64,000 nucleotides of DNA from Oxalobacteraceae sp. CFBP 13730 (GCA_014841835.1 JACYUQ010000003.1:992001-1056000); one strand, 5' to 3'. Counted from the stretch's first letter, positions 17,468-27,684 are shown. Numbers and translations: made by a program. Notes: generated from the letters alone by a model not told the origin.

Positions 17468-18382
17468 ATGCTCACATTCCAGCAAATCATCCTCACCCTG
17501 CAGTCCTACTGGGACAAACAGGGTTGCGCACTGCTCCAGCCCTACGACATGGAAGTCGGCGCCGGCACCTTCCACACCGGTACCTTCCTGCGCGCGATCG
17601 GTCCGGAGCCATGGCGCGCCGCCTATGTGCAGCCATCGCGCCGCCCGAAGGATGGCCGCTACGGCGAGAACCCGAACCGCCTCCAGCACTATTACCAGTT
17701 CCAGGTTGCGCTGAAACCCGCGCCCGAGAATATCCTCGACCTGTATCTCGGTTCGCTCGAGGCCCTGGGTCTGGACCTGAAAAAGAACGACGTGCGCTTT
17801 GTCGAGGATGATTGGGAAAGCCCGACGCTGGGCGCCTGGGGCCTGGGCTGGGAAGTCTGGCTCAACGGCATGGAAGTCACGCAGTTCACCTACTTCCAGC
17901 AAGTGGGCGGGCTCGATTGCAAGCCGGTGCTGGGCGAGATCACGTACGGCATCGAGCGCCTGGCCATGTACCTGCAGGGCGTCGAGAACGTGTACGACCT
18001 GGTCTGGACCGAGTGGCAGGAAGACGGCAAGACCAAGTCCCTGAGTTATGGCGACGTGTTCCACCAGAACGAGGTCGAGCAGTCGACCTATAACTTCGAA
18101 CACTCCAACACCGAGATGCTGTTCCAGGCATTTGCGAACCACGAATCGGAAGCCAAGCGTCTGGTCGAACTGGCGCTCACGCTGCCGGCCTACGAGCAGA
18201 TCATGAAGGCCTCGCACAGCTTCAACCTGCTGGATGCGCGCGGTGCGATTTCCGTGACCGAGCGCGCCGCCTATATCGGCCGCGTGCGCACGCTGTCGCG
18301 CCTGGTGGCGCAAGCCTATTACGACTCGCGCGAAAAGCTCGGCTTCCCGATGGCACCAAAAGCTGGCGTCACCGCCGCTTGA
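17468..18382 (+). CDS. glyQ: Glycyl-tRNA synthetase alpha subunit
   Basis: 304 residues, full family length. It is the catalytic subunit of the bacterial alpha2-beta2 glycyl-tRNA synthetase. It begins [15 protein letters not shown] and carries [37 protein letters not shown] and the [13 protein letters not shown] region of the class II fold. Upstream frame extension to 17042 lies in lnt and is rejected. A plausible -10 (TAGAAT, near 17409-17414) lies in the 122-base gap after lnt. glyS follows after 17 bases. Confidence 0.97.
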   Translation: MLTFQQIILTLQSYWDKQGCALLQPYDMEVGAGTFHTGTFLRAIGPEPWRAAYVQPSRRPKDGRYGENPNRLQHYYQFQVALKPAPENILDLYLGSLEALGLDLKKNDVRFVEDDWESPTLGAWGLGWEVWLNGMEVTQFTYFQQVGGLDCKPVLGEITYGIERLAMYLQGVENVYDLVWTEWQEDGKTKSLSYGDVFHQNEVEQSTYNFEHSNTEMLFQAFANHESEAKRLVELALTLPAYEQIMKASHSFNLLDARGAISVTERAAYIGRVRTLSRLVAQAYYDSREKLGFPMAPKAGVTAA

Positions 18383-18399
18383 TAAGAACAGAACAGACC

Positions 18400-20496
18400 A
18401 TGAACCAAACACTCCTCGTCGAACTGCAGACCGAAGAACTGCCGCCGAAGGCGCTCGTCAAGCTGGGCACCGCCTTTGCGGCCGGCATCGCGAATGGCCT
18501 CAAGGCGCGCGACTTCCTCGAAGCCGACAGCGTCGTCACCACGTACGCCACACCGCGCCGCCTGGCCGTCTCGATCACCAATGTGCGCGACACGTCACCT
18601 GATAAAGCGATCCGTGAAAAAGTGCTGCCGGTGACGGTGGCGCTGGACAAGGAAGGCAACCCGAGTGCGCCATTGGCCAAGAAGCTGGCCGCACTGGGCT
18701 TTCCCGACCTGACGATCGACCAGCTCGAACGCGCCGCGGACGGCAAGACCGAAAGCTTCTTCTATACCTACACCGCCGTCGGTAGTGCGCTCACCGGCGC
18801 GCTGCAGGACGTGCTGCAGGAGTCGGTGAACAAGCTGCCGATCCCCAAGCTCATGAGCTACCAGCGTCCGAACGGCGACACCGTGCAGTTCGTGCGCCCG
18901 GTGCACCGCCTGCTCGCGCTGCACGGCGAGCAGGTGCTGCCACTGACGCTGCTCGGCCTGACGGCTGGCCGCGAAACCGCCGGCCACCGCTTCCTGTCGC
19001 ATGGCGGCGCGATCGCGATTGCGCATGCCGATCAGTACGCGAACACGCTGGAAACCGAGGGCAAGGTCATCACGTCGCCGCAAGCGCGCAAGGACAGTAT
19101 CCGCGCCCAGCTGCTGGAACAAGCCGGCGCCGACCAGGTCCTGATGCCCGAGTCGCTGCTCGATGAAGTCGCAGCCCTGGTCGAATGGCCGGTCGTCTAT
19201 GAATGCCGCTTCGAAGAAGAATTTTTGGCCGTGCCGCAGGAATGCCTGATCCTGACGATGCAGACGAACCAGAAATACTTCGCGCTGACGGACGCCGACG
19301 GCAAGCTGCGTTCGCGCTTTCTGATCGTGTCGAACATCGCGACGGACGACCCGTCCGCGATCGTCGGCGGCAACGAGCGTGTCGTGCGCCCGCGCCTGTC
19401 GGACGCCAAGTTCTTCTTCGAGCAGGATAAAAAGAAAACGCTCGAGTCGCGCCTGCCGGCGCTCAGCAACGTCGTGTACCACAACAAACTGGGCTCGCAG
19501 GCCGAACGCAGCGAGCGCGTGACCAAGCTGGCCATGTACATCGCCACGCGCCTGGGCTTCGATGCATCGCTCGCCGAACGCGGCGCGCGCCTGTCGAAGG
19601 CCGACCTCCTGACCGACATGGTCGGCGAGTTCCCTGAACTGCAAGGCATCATGGGCACGTACTACGCGCGCCACGATGGCGAGCACGATGAAGTGGCGCG
19701 CGCGGCGTCCGAGCACTACCAGCCGCGCTTTGCCGGCGACGCTCTGCCGACCACCGACACCGGCCTTGCCGTCGCACTGGCCGACAAGCTCGAAACGCTG
19801 GTGGGCATCTGGGCCATCGGCCTGCAGCCAACGGGCGAAAAAGACCCGTTCGCGCTGCGCCGCCACGCGCTGGGCATCATGCGCATGCTGGTAGAAAAGC
19901 GCCTGCCGCTCGAACTGTCCGACATGCTGCGCGATGCCGTCACGACGTTTGCCGACCAGCCGGCGTTCAAGGACCCGAGTGCCGAGGTCACCGCCTTCAT
20001 GCTCGACCGCCTGCGCGGCCTGCTGCGCGACCGCGGCTTCTCGCCGAACGAAGTCGAAGCGGTGCTGGCCCAGAACCCGGACCGCGTCGACGACGTCGTG
20101 CAGCGTCTGGAAGCCGTGCAGGCGTTTGCTGCGCTGCCCGAAGCCGCCTCGCTCGCCGCCGCCAACAAGCGCATCACCAACATCCTCAAGAAGAACGAGG
20201 AAGCACTGGCGCAAGCCGGCGCGGTCGATCCGGCCCTGCTGCAGGACCAGGCCGAGAAAGACCTGGCCGCTGCCGTCACGCGCGTGCAGCCAGCCGTCGA
20301 TGCGGCGTTTGCCGCAGGCGACTTTGCCGGCACGCTCAAGACGCTGGCCGAGCTGCGCGAGCCGGTCGACGCGTTCTTCAACGACGTGATGGTGATGGCC
20401 GACGACATTGCGCTGCGCAACAACCGCCTGGCGTTGCTGGCGTCGTTGCACGGCATGATGAACCGCGTGGCCGACATCTCGAAGCTGGCGACGTAA
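18400..20496 (+). CDS. glyS: Glycyl-tRNA synthetase beta subunit
   Basis: 698 residues, the usual size. It begins [23 protein letters not shown] and shows family blocks such as [50 protein letters not shown] and the anticodon-binding C-terminal helical region. It binds tRNA-Gly and completes the enzyme with GlyQ. An in-frame TTG at 18379 is possible, but the ATG at 18400 fits the family. Confidence 0.97.
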   Translation: MNQTLLVELQTEELPPKALVKLGTAFAAGIANGLKARDFLEADSVVTTYATPRRLAVSITNVRDTSPDKAIREKVLPVTVALDKEGNPSAPLAKKLAALGFPDLTIDQLERAADGKTESFFYTYTAVGSALTGALQDVLQESVNKLPIPKLMSYQRPNGDTVQFVRPVHRLLALHGEQVLPLTLLGLTAGRETAGHRFLSHGGAIAIAHADQYANTLETEGKVITSPQARKDSIRAQLLEQAGADQVLMPESLLDEVAALVEWPVVYECRFEEEFLAVPQECLILTMQTNQKYFALTDADGKLRSRFLIVSNIATDDPSAIVGGNERVVRPRLSDAKFFFEQDKKKTLESRLPALSNVVYHNKLGSQAERSERVTKLAMYIATRLGFDASLAERGARLSKADLLTDMVGEFPELQGIMGTYYARHDGEHDEVARAASEHYQPRFAGDALPTTDTGLAVALADKLETLVGIWAIGLQPTGEKDPFALRRHALGIMRMLVEKRLPLELSDMLRDAVTTFADQPAFKDPSAEVTAFMLDRLRGLLRDRGFSPNEVEAVLAQNPDRVDDVVQRLEAVQAFAALPEAASLAAANKRITNILKKNEEALAQAGAVDPALLQDQAEKDLAAAVTRVQPAVDAAFAAGDFAGTLKTLAELREPVDAFFNDVMVMADDIALRNNRLALLASLHGMMNRVADISKLAT

Positions 20497-20518
20497 GCAC
20501 CGCATGCAGGCACCCCCG

Positions 20519-21091
20519 ATGAAACTCATCATTCTCGACCGGGACGGCGTGATCAACCACGACTCGCCCGACTTCATCAAGTCGCCGGCCGAGTGGATCC
20601 CGATCCCCGGCTCGCTCGAGGCCATCGCCCGCCTGAACCAGGCGGGCTATCGGGTGGTGCTGGCAACGAACCAGTCGGGCATTGCGCGCGGCCTGTTCGA
20701 CATCGCCACGCTCAACGCCATCCACGCCAAGATGCACGCGGCGGCGCAGCTGGTGGGCGCCGACATCGACGCCATCTTCTTTTGCCCGCACGCGGCGCTC
20801 GATGCCTGCGACTGCCGCAAGCCCAAGTCGGGTATGTTCGAAGAAATCGGCAAGCGCTTCAAGATCAACCTGAAAGGCGTGCCGACCGTGGGCGACTCGC
20901 TGCGCGACCTGCAGGCGGGTTTCAACCGCGGCTGCACGCCCTATCTGGTCCTGACCGGCAAGGGTGAGCGCACGCAGATGACTGGCGGCCTGCCGCCCGG
21001 CACCAGGGTCTACCCGGACCTGGCCGCGATGGTCAGTGCCCTGCTCAAGCCCACCAGCGCCACTGGTGCTGGCGCTGCCCAGGCGTCATAA
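20519..21091 (+). CDS. gmhB: D-glycero-beta-D-manno-heptose-1,7-bisphosphate 7-phosphatase
   Basis: 190 residues from the ATG at 20519 (an in-frame ATG five codons earlier at 20504 is the alternative). It is a haloacid dehalogenase-family phosphatase: LIILDRDGVIN holds the nucleophile and acid/base Asp pair, ATNQSGIARG motif II, and PTVGDSLRDLQAG motif IV. The zinc-loop Cys residues in FFCPHAALDACDCRKPKSGM are those of GmhB. It removes the 7-phosphate in ADP-heptose synthesis for lipopolysaccharide core, fitting with waaA and waaC further on. It lies directly after glyS. Confidence 0.93.
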   Translation: MKLIILDRDGVINHDSPDFIKSPAEWIPIPGSLEAIARLNQAGYRVVLATNQSGIARGLFDIATLNAIHAKMHAAAQLVGADIDAIFFCPHAALDACDCRKPKSGMFEEIGKRFKINLKGVPTVGDSLRDLQAGFNRGCTPYLVLTGKGERTQMTGGLPPGTRVYPDLAAMVSALLKPTSATGAGAAQAS

Positions 21092-21142
21092 TCAATACAC
21101 CACCACGATAAGAATAACCAGATCGTTTTGTCCGGAGCCCCT

Positions 21143-21883
21143 TTGCGTAATTTCAGTCTGTTTCTGCGTTCCCTGCTGTTCACGATCGTCATGATGGTGG
21201 CGACGATCATCTGGGCTTCACTGTGCTTCCTGGCAGCCCCGCTGCCCTACAACCAGCGCTTCTGGTTCACCTCGCGCTGGAACGTCTTCATCATCTGGTG
21301 CGCGCGCGTCATCTGCGGCATCCGCTACGAATTCAAGGGCTACGACAACCTGCCCGACGCGCCAGCCATCGTGCTCTCGAAGCACCAGTCGGCGTGGGAA
21401 ACGATCTTTCTGCTGCCGAACCTGACCCGTCCCCTGGTCTACGTCTTCAAGAAGGAAATCCTGTACATCCCGTTCTTCGGCTGGGCCATGGGTTTGCTGC
21501 GCATGATCCCGATCGACCGCAAGCAGGGCAAGAACGCGTTCTCGCACGTGGTGCGTCACGGTAAACGCCGCCTGGCCGATGGCCAGTGGATTATCATGTT
21601 CCCCGAAGGTACCCGCATCCCGGTGGGCCGCAAGGGCAAGTACAAGAGCGGCGGCGCGCGCCTGGCGGTCGAGACCCAGGCCGTGGTGGTGCCGATCGCG
21701 CATAATTCGGGCGAGTGCTGGCCCAAGAATTCGTTCATCAAACGGCCCGGAACGATCACGGTATCGGTCGGCAAACCGATATCGCCGCAAGGCCATACCC
21801 CTGACAGCCTGATGCAAGAGGTAGAAAATTGGATAGAATCGGAAATGCGCGTCATTTCGCCCCACGCCTACAAAGGTGGTTGA
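21143..21883 (+). CDS. plsC: 1-acyl-sn-glycerol-3-phosphate acyltransferase
   Basis: 246 residues. An N-terminal membrane anchor (LFLRSLLFTIVMMVATIIWASLCFL, about 5-30) precedes the acyltransferase domain with LSKHQSAWET (the HX4D motif with Glu in place of Asp), RMIPIDR and IMFPEGTRIPVG. It makes phosphatidic acid from lysophosphatidic acid at the inner membrane. I chose a TTG at 21143 because GGAG lies five bases before it; a TTG at 21128 is the other option, and no ATG is available. It overlaps the next gene. Confidence 0.92.
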   Translation: MRNFSLFLRSLLFTIVMMVATIIWASLCFLAAPLPYNQRFWFTSRWNVFIIWCARVICGIRYEFKGYDNLPDAPAIVLSKHQSAWETIFLLPNLTRPLVYVFKKEILYIPFFGWAMGLLRMIPIDRKQGKNAFSHVVRHGKRRLADGQWIIMFPEGTRIPVGRKGKYKSGGARLAVETQAVVVPIAHNSGECWPKNSFIKRPGTITVSVGKPISPQGHTPDSLMQEVENWIESEMRVISPHAYKGG

Positions 21884-22830
21884 GCGACGTTAGCACCCAG
21901 ATCAGGAATTCGCGTCCGCAGCAAACGGCGGCGTCGTCGAAGATCGACGGCGACCAGCTCGAGCTGTTTGCACAAGAATTCTTTGCGGCGCTCAAGCCTT
22001 CCGACAGGCCGGCGCCGCCGTCCCAGCCATTGTTCAAGGCGCCGCCGGCGCCGCCCCGCACCAGGCTTCCTTCGCCGCCCGTCGGCCCGCAAGACCCTCC
22101 CCTCAAACGCATCGCGCTCGGCCAGCACTACGTCGACTACGCGCTGCGCCGTTCGTCGCGCCGCTCGATCGGCTTCATGATCGACGACGACGGCCTGCGC
22201 GTGACGGCGCCGCGCCGCGTGACGCAGGACGACATCGAGAACGCGCTGCGCGCCAAGAGCCGCTGGATCATCACTAAGCTGCTCGAACGGGGCGAGCGGC
22301 GCGAACTGCGCCAGCAACGCGCGCCGGTCGTCTGGGTCGACGGCGCCCTGCTGCCGTTCATGGGCGGCGAAATCACGCTGCGGCTCGAACCGGCCACGCG
22401 CAGCCATTGCCGCTTCGACGAAGCGACGCGCGAACTGGCGATCGGCGTGGTCCCCGGGCTGGCCGAGTGGCAGCTCAAGGAACGGGTCAAGCTGTGGTTT
22501 CAGGCCGAGGCCAAACGCGTGTTCACCGAACGCCTGGACCACTACGCGCCGCGCCTGAACGTGCGCTATACAACCTGCACGCTGTCGTCGGCCGGTTCAC
22601 GCTGGGGTTCGTGTACGGTGGGCGGGAGCATTCGCCTGAACTGGCGCCTGATCCACTATCCGCTCGCGCTGATCGACTACGTGGTGGCGCACGAACTGGC
22701 GCACCTGCGCGAGATGAACCACAGCCCGGCGTTCTGGGCGACCGTGGCCGAGGTGTATCCGGATTACGATGGTGCGCGCCTGGCGCTGCGCAAGCAGTCG
22801 CACCAGATGCCGGTGTTGTTCGACGAGTAG
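21880..22830 (+). CDS. YgjP-like zinc metallopeptidase (DUF45)
   Basis: About 316 residues. The C-terminal half is a YgjP/WLM-like metallopeptidase: SAGSRWGSCTVGGSIRLNWRL, then VVAHELAHLREMNHSPAFW, where the two His, Glu and distal His form a HExxH-type zinc site. The first 70 residues are Pro-rich and probably disordered. In other bacteria these proteins are often encoded beside restriction or repair genes, but here it follows plsC with a TTGA overlap (TTG at 21880). A TTG at 21829 would extend it by 17 codons into plsC. Substrate unknown. Confidence 0.87.
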   Translation: MSDVSTQIRNSRPQQTAASSKIDGDQLELFAQEFFAALKPSDRPAPPSQPLFKAPPAPPRTRLPSPPVGPQDPPLKRIALGQHYVDYALRRSSRRSIGFMIDDDGLRVTAPRRVTQDDIENALRAKSRWIITKLLERGERRELRQQRAPVVWVDGALLPFMGGEITLRLEPATRSHCRFDEATRELAIGVVPGLAEWQLKERVKLWFQAEAKRVFTERLDHYAPRLNVRYTTCTLSSAGSRWGSCTVGGSIRLNWRLIHYPLALIDYVVAHELAHLREMNHSPAFWATVAEVYPDYDGARLALRKQSHQMPVLFDE

Positions 22831-22861
22831 GCAGGCCGCTGGCCTGCCGGATGCATGCTGG

Positions 22862-23416
22862 TCAGTGCAGACTCAATGCATGGCGCGCGGCCGCCAGATC
22901 GCGCATGGTGGCGGTCTGTTGCTGCGACAGGCAGCGAAACGGGATCGGCAGCGTGCCCCGTTTGAGCACCATCATGAAGCCACGCGAGTAGGTGCGCACG
23001 GACGCCACATCGGCCCATTCGATCAGCGTGACGCCACCACTGGTGCGCACGATGCCATGGGCATCGATGGTGAATTCATAGGTACGGCGCCCGCGTCCGA
23101 GCAGCACGAAGTTCAGCCCCGCGCTCAGCGTGCTGCGCAGGCGCAGCAAAAAGCTGGCAGGCCAGCGCACGCGCCGGCGGCGGATCAGGAAGCCCCCGTG
23201 CTGCCACATGAAGCTGACGTATTCGCTCAGCGAATAGCGGACGAAAAAATGCAGTGCATCGAGCGGCAGTATGCTTGCCGCTTGCTGTTTTGCCGGCGCG
23301 TGGTCGGCCAGGCCTGAGCCCAGGATCGTTCCCAGCGTGTCGACTGCCCCTTCCTGGACCCGAAGAGACACTGGCTCTCCATCACTGCCCGGTGTCGCGC
23401 GATTCATTGACAACAT
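22862..23416 (-). CDS. YcxB-like protein
   Basis: 184 residues. The C-terminal half (TYEFTIDAHGIVRTSGGVTLIEWADV, TYSRGFMMVLKRGTLPIPFRCL) is the YcxB-like C-terminal fold: a small beta-rich domain often next to membrane segments. The middle region has an Arg-rich stretch (LIRRRRVRWPASFLLRL) but no strong membrane helix. The ATG at 23416 follows AAGGGG at a good distance; a longer start at 23464 is less likely. Function unknown. It lies 51 bases after waaA on the same strand and may be read with it. Confidence 0.65.
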   Translation of the reverse strand: MLSMNRATPGSDGEPVSLRVQEGAVDTLGTILGSGLADHAPAKQQAASILPLDALHFFVRYSLSEYVSFMWQHGGFLIRRRRVRWPASFLLRLRSTLSAGLNFVLLGRGRRTYEFTIDAHGIVRTSGGVTLIEWADVASVRTYSRGFMMVLKRGTLPIPFRCLSQQQTATMRDLAAARHALSLH

Positions 23417-23467
23417 GGCGCATCCCCTTATAGTTTTGTAGCGTGCAGATGGGAATGGTAACAAAAC

Positions 23468-24754
23468 CTACCCAATAAGCCGTTGCACGAGTTCAACAGT
23501 GCGCAGGGTTGCCCCGCGGTGGCGCCCTGCAAACGCCAGTGCCCTGGCGCCCATCGCCCCGCGCGCTGCATCGTCGTGCAGCAGCCGCGCGGCTTCCCTG
23601 ACGAGCGCGTCGGCGTCCGCCACGCGCAAGGCGGCGCCGCCATCGACCGCATCGATCGTCGCGTCGAGAAAATTGAACGTGTGTTCGCCCACCAGCACCG
23701 GCTTGCCCAATGCGCAGGCTTCGATCAGGTTCTGCCCGCCCAGCGGCAGCAGGCTGCCGCCGATGTAGGCGCAGTCGCAGGCGGCGTAGTAGGCGAACAT
23801 CTCGCCCATCGAGTCGCCCAGCAGAACATCAGCATCAATCGCGGCATCGTTGTCAGCATCGAGCTGCGAGCGGCGCGCAAGCGTCGAGCCGCTTGCCTCG
23901 ACCAGCTTTGCCACGTCGTCGAAGCGCTGCGGATGGCGCGGCACCAGCAACAGCAATGCGTGCTGCGGCTTGTCGCGGTGCTGTCGCCACGCGTCCAGGA
24001 TCAGGGTCTCTTCGCCTTCGCGCGTGCTCGCGCACAGGAACACCGGGCGCCGCGCCGCGCCGTCGATGCGCGTGCGCAGCCAGGCGCCCTTCTCCAGCGC
24101 GCTCGGCGGCGGCACGATGTCGAACTTGACGCTGCCGGTGACGACGACGTTCGGCGCGCCCAGCGACGCAATGCGCGCCGCATCGGCGTCGGTCTGCGCC
24201 GCCACCAGCGTGAACGAGCGCGCCGCTTCCAGCATCACGGCGCCGGCCTTGCGGCCCCGCTTGAGCGAGCGTTCGGACAGGCGCGCATTGGCCAGCACGA
24301 TCGGCACGCCCTGGCGCGTGCAGGCATGGATCAGGTTTGGCCAGACCTCGGTCTCCATCAGGATGACGGCGCGCGGACGATGACGGCGCAGGAAGCGCGT
24401 CGTCATCCATCCCGTATCGTACGGCAGGTAGGCCTGCACGACACGCTCGCCGTGGTGCGCAAACAGATCGCGCCCGGTGGCGCGGCCGGTCGGGGTCATG
24501 TGGGTCAGCAGGATGCGGCACTCGGGATACGCCAGCAACAGCGCATCGATCAGCGGCTCGCTGGCGCGCGTCTCGCCCACCGACACCGCATGCACGATGA
24601 TCGTGGGCCGCTCGCCTGCCGCAGGGCCGCCAAGGGACAGGCGTTCATCCCAATGCGCGCGGTAGCCCGGCTCCTTGCGGCCACGCCACCACAGCCGGCC
24701 CAGCACCACCGGCATGGCCAGCCACCAGAGGCTTGAGTACAGCGTGCGGTTCAT
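23468..24754 (-). CDS. waaA: 3-deoxy-D-manno-octulosonic acid transferase
   Basis: 428 residues, normal length for KdtA/WaaA. An N-terminal membrane anchor (MNRTLYSSLWWLAMPVVLGRLWW) precedes the GT-B glycosyltransferase, with HAVSVGETRASEPLI (containing the catalytic Glu), ILLTHMTPTGRATG, and the CMP-Kdo side QNLIEACALGKPVLVGEHTFNF. It adds Kdo to lipid A at the inner membrane. The start at 24754 is one base after the waaC stop (TGACATG). Confidence 0.96.
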   Translation of the reverse strand: MNRTLYSSLWWLAMPVVLGRLWWRGRKEPGYRAHWDERLSLGGPAAGERPTIIVHAVSVGETRASEPLIDALLLAYPECRILLTHMTPTGRATGRDLFAHHGERVVQAYLPYDTGWMTTRFLRRHRPRAVILMETEVWPNLIHACTRQGVPIVLANARLSERSLKRGRKAGAVMLEAARSFTLVAAQTDADAARIASLGAPNVVVTGSVKFDIVPPPSALEKGAWLRTRIDGAARRPVFLCASTREGEETLILDAWRQHRDKPQHALLLLVPRHPQRFDDVAKLVEASGSTLARRSQLDADNDAAIDADVLLGDSMGEMFAYYAACDCAYIGGSLLPLGGQNLIEACALGKPVLVGEHTFNFLDATIDAVDGGAALRVADADALVREAARLLHDDAARGAMGARALAFAGRHRGATLRTVELVQRLIG

Positions 24755-24755
24755 G

Positions 24756-25736
24756 TCATGCCTGCGCCAGCAGGCGCCGTGCAGCCGCGATGACGTCGGC
24801 GCTTGACGGCGGCGCACCCAGGTCGCCCAGGTTGACGATGCGATCGGACCAGTTGCCTTCGGTCTTCCACTTCGGCGAGTCGCAGTAGATTTCGATCGTC
24901 GGCCGCACGAAGGCGGCCGCGATATGGGTCAGGCCCGTGTCGACGCCCACTGCAAGGCGTGCATGCTGGGCCAGCAACACCGCGTCCATCATCGACAATT
25001 TTGGCAGCACACGGGCATTGGGGATCGCTGCCGCCAGCGCCTGGGCATCCTCGTGCTCGGCGGGCGAGCCCCACGGCAGCAGCACCGGCATCGGCGCAAG
25101 CGCCGCGCCCAGTGCGATCCAGTTGGCGTCCGCCCACTTCTTGGCCGCGCGCGCCGTGCCATGGAAAAAGACTGCGTAGTCGTCGTGCGGCAAAAACGCC
25201 GGCCGCGTGGCTGGCGTCGGCGCCGGCAACCCGAACTCGGGGGCCGAGTCGACGCTGTAGTCGAGCGCAGCGCCCGCGACCATGCGCCCGCGCGCCACCG
25301 CATGCGTGCGCGGATTCAACGGGATGCTGTTGGTATGGAAGATGCGCGAGATGCCTTCATAGCCCGAGCCTTCGCTGCCGTTGGCCAGGCCGACTTTTTT
25401 ACCACCCTTGCGCACGCGCGCCGCGCCCATGATGATGCCGGTCTTGAGCAGACCCTGGGTGTCGAACACGTAGTCGTATTCGTCTTCGCGCAGCGTGCGG
25501 AAGAATGCGCGGATTTCGGCCCGCGTTTCTTTCTTGCCCAGGCTCTTGCGCCAGCGGCGCAGCGACCACGGGATGATCTTGCGCACGTGGGGATTCAGGC
25601 GCACGAGACTCATGTACCCTTCTTCGACCACCCAGTCGATGGTGGCGCCCGGATGCTCGCGCAGCAGGTCGGCCACCATCGGCAGGTTATGCAGCACGTC
25701 GCCCAGCGACGACACGCGCACGAGCAGGATCTTCAA
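24756..25736 (-). CDS. waaC: Lipopolysaccharide heptosyltransferase I
   Basis: 326 residues from a TTG at 25736, which has GAGG eight bases upstream and gives the typical MKILLVRVSSLGDVLHNLPM; an ATG at 25766 inside the preceding gene is the alternative. It is a GT9-family glycosyltransferase: VFFHGTARAAKKWADANW, GVDTGLTHIAAAFVRPTIEIYCDSP. It adds the first heptose to Kdo. Gene order waaA-waaC with gmhB nearby makes an inner-core lipopolysaccharide block. Confidence 0.94.
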   Translation of the reverse strand: MKILLVRVSSLGDVLHNLPMVADLLREHPGATIDWVVEEGYMSLVRLNPHVRKIIPWSLRRWRKSLGKKETRAEIRAFFRTLREDEYDYVFDTQGLLKTGIIMGAARVRKGGKKVGLANGSEGSGYEGISRIFHTNSIPLNPRTHAVARGRMVAGAALDYSVDSAPEFGLPAPTPATRPAFLPHDDYAVFFHGTARAAKKWADANWIALGAALAPMPVLLPWGSPAEHEDAQALAAAIPNARVLPKLSMMDAVLLAQHARLAVGVDTGLTHIAAAFVRPTIEIYCDSPKWKTEGNWSDRIVNLGDLGAPPSSADVIAAARRLLAQA

Positions 25737-25746
25737 GCGCGTATCC

Positions 25747-27129
25747 TCAGAACGGCAGGTCGGCATCTGGCTTGGCGGCCAGGATCACGGTCTTGAACTC
25801 GGCCTGGATGCGCGCCAGTGCTTCCGGCGATTCGCCTTCGAAGCGCAGCACGACAACCGGCGTCGTGTTCGACGAACGGGCCAGGCCGAAGCCATCGGCG
25901 TACTCGACGCGCAGGCCGTCGATGTCGTTGATTTTCTCGGATGTCGGGAACGTGGCGTTGGCGCGCAGATGGTCGATCAGCGTGAAGTTCTCGCCTTCCT
26001 GCAACTGCAGGTGCAGTTCCGGCGTGCTGCTGGCCATTGGCAGGCTGTTGAGCAACGCCGACGGATCCTGCTGCTTGGTCAAAATCTCGAGCATGCGCGC
26101 GCCGGCATACATGCCGTCGTCGAAACCGTACCAGCGCTCCTTGAAGAAGATGTGGCCGCTCATCTCGCCGCCCAGCGGTGCGCCGGTTTCCTTCAGCTTG
26201 GCCTTGACCAGCGAGTGGCCGGTCTTCCACATCAGCGGCTTGCCGCCATGCTGCTCGATGTACGGCGCCAGGTGGCGCGTGCACTTGACGTCATACAGGA
26301 TCTCGCCACCAGGCACGCGCGACAGCACATCGGCCGCGAACAGCATCATCTGGCGGTCCGGGAAGATGATCTGGCCATCCTTGGTGACGATGCCGAGGCG
26401 GTCGCCGTCGCCATCGAAGGCCAGGCCGATTTCGGCGTCGGTCTCTTGCAGCGCGCGGATCAGGTCTTGCAGGTTTTCCGGATGCGCCGGGTCAGGATGG
26501 TGATTCGGGAACGTGCCATCGACGTCGCAGAACAGCTCGACCACTTCGGCGCCCATGCCGCGATACAGGTCGCCCGCAAACGCACCGGCCACGCCGTTGC
26601 CGCAGTCGACCGCGATCTTGATCGGGCGCGCCAGCTTGACGTCGCCGATGATGCGCTCGAGGTAGGCGGCGCGGATGTCGTGCGTGCTGTAGCCGCCGCG
26701 CTGGGCCGCGATCGCGCCGTCATATGCTGCGATGCTGTCGTGCAAGCCGGTGATGGCGTCGCCGTAAATGGCTTCGCCGGCCAGGACCATCTTGAAGCCG
26801 TTGTAGTCAGGCGGGTTGTGGCTGCCGGTGACCATGATGCCCGAGCGGGTATCAAGCACGTTGGTGCCGAAATAGACCATTGGCGTGGCAACCATGCCCA
26901 GGTCGATCACGTCGACGCCGGCGTCGCGCAAGCCTTCGCTCAAGGCGCCGGCCAGTTCCGGGCCCGACAGGCGGCCATCGCGGCCGATCACGACGCGGCT
27001 CTCTCCCTTGGCCAGCGCGGCGGCGCCGAATGCACGACCGATGTGACGCGCGATGCCAGCGTCCAGAGTCTTGTCGATGATGCCGCGAATATCGTAGGCC
27101 TTGAAAATCGTTTTGGAAAGAGCGACCAT
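25747..27129 (-). CDS. Phosphomannomutase/phosphoglucomutase
   Basis: 460 residues, like AlgC and ManB. It has the four-domain alpha-D-phosphohexomutase layout: active-site phosphoserine Ser103 in TGSHNPPDYNG, metal loop DGDGDR, sugar loop GEMSGHIFF, and a C-terminal phosphate-binding RSSNTTP. It interconverts hexose 6- and 1-phosphates for lipopolysaccharide and exopolysaccharide precursors. The frame is open to 27306, but the ATG at 27129 precedes the conserved IFKAYDIRG. It lies 10 bases before waaC. Confidence 0.93.
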   Translation of the reverse strand: MVALSKTIFKAYDIRGIIDKTLDAGIARHIGRAFGAAALAKGESRVVIGRDGRLSGPELAGALSEGLRDAGVDVIDLGMVATPMVYFGTNVLDTRSGIMVTGSHNPPDYNGFKMVLAGEAIYGDAITGLHDSIAAYDGAIAAQRGGYSTHDIRAAYLERIIGDVKLARPIKIAVDCGNGVAGAFAGDLYRGMGAEVVELFCDVDGTFPNHHPDPAHPENLQDLIRALQETDAEIGLAFDGDGDRLGIVTKDGQIIFPDRQMMLFAADVLSRVPGGEILYDVKCTRHLAPYIEQHGGKPLMWKTGHSLVKAKLKETGAPLGGEMSGHIFFKERWYGFDDGMYAGARMLEILTKQQDPSALLNSLPMASSTPELHLQLQEGENFTLIDHLRANATFPTSEKINDIDGLRVEYADGFGLARSSNTTPVVVLRFEGESPEALARIQAEFKTVILAAKPDADLPF

Positions 27130-27343
27130 TTTGTTTCCCGGAGTATTGGAGGATTGATAAGTAACCACTATTGTAACGGCAAGCGTGGCGGACGGGTGAA
27201 TGGTACGCGCGTGCGCAGGCATGGCTGAAAGCCGCGTGAAACGAACAATGAGGGAATACAGGAAATAGCGGGGGCGGGAAAGACACGCCAGATTCGATGG
27301 CAGCACGCCATCGGCGCCGGCGCTGGAGAAGCGCGCGGCGCAT

Positions 27344-27360
27344 GCTCCGCGTGGCGGAGC
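27344..27360. terminator. Small GC hairpin after hns
   Basis: GCTCCGC (27344-27350) and GCGGAGC (27354-27360) form a perfect 7-base stem with a three-base loop, 12 bases beyond the hns stop on the minus strand. No T-run follows, so termination strength is doubtful. Confidence 0.4.
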
Positions 27361-27372
27361 GAGACGGACTGC

Positions 27373-27684
27373 TTAGACGCGCAGGTCGTCGATCGACTTG
27401 CCGCCGTCGACCCATTCCTTGACCCACTTTGGCTGACGGCCACGACCGGTCCATTGTTGGCTGGAATCCTGCGGGTGACGGTAACGTACAGCGACCGTTG
27501 CGCCTTTCGAACCGCGGCCGCTGGCAGCCATCAGTTCTTTCAGCGGCATGCCGACGCTTTGCGCGATTGCCAGGATTTGCTCACGTGCTTTCTGCACTTC
27601 CTGGGTTTCACGCGTTTTCATTTCCTGCTTGATTTGTTCTTGCAGGTTGCGCAAATCGCCTACCGACATATTCGACAGATCCAT
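27373..27684 (-). CDS. hns: H-NS family nucleoid-associated protein
   Basis: 103 residues. The N-terminal oligomerisation coiled coil (MSVGDLRNLQEQIKQEMKTRE) is followed by a C-terminal DNA-binding domain, RYRHPQDSSQQWTGRGRQPKWVKEW, which contains the W-[TS]-G-R-G-[RK]-x-P AT-hook-like motif of H-NS/Hha-type proteins. It should silence AT-rich DNA. GAGGAA precedes two adjacent ATGs; I take the second (27684). A good promoter and a palindrome lie upstream (27737-27790). Confidence 0.94.
   Translation of the reverse strand: MDLSNMSVGDLRNLQEQIKQEMKTRETQEVQKAREQILAIAQSVGMPLKELMAASGRGSKGATVAVRYRHPQDSSQQWTGRGRQPKWVKEWVDGGKSIDDLRV

Noticed and set aside
18595..20625. Minus-strand 676-codon frame opposite glyS
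   Set aside because: Antisense artefact of strong GC bias at third positions; GlyS motifs are on plus.
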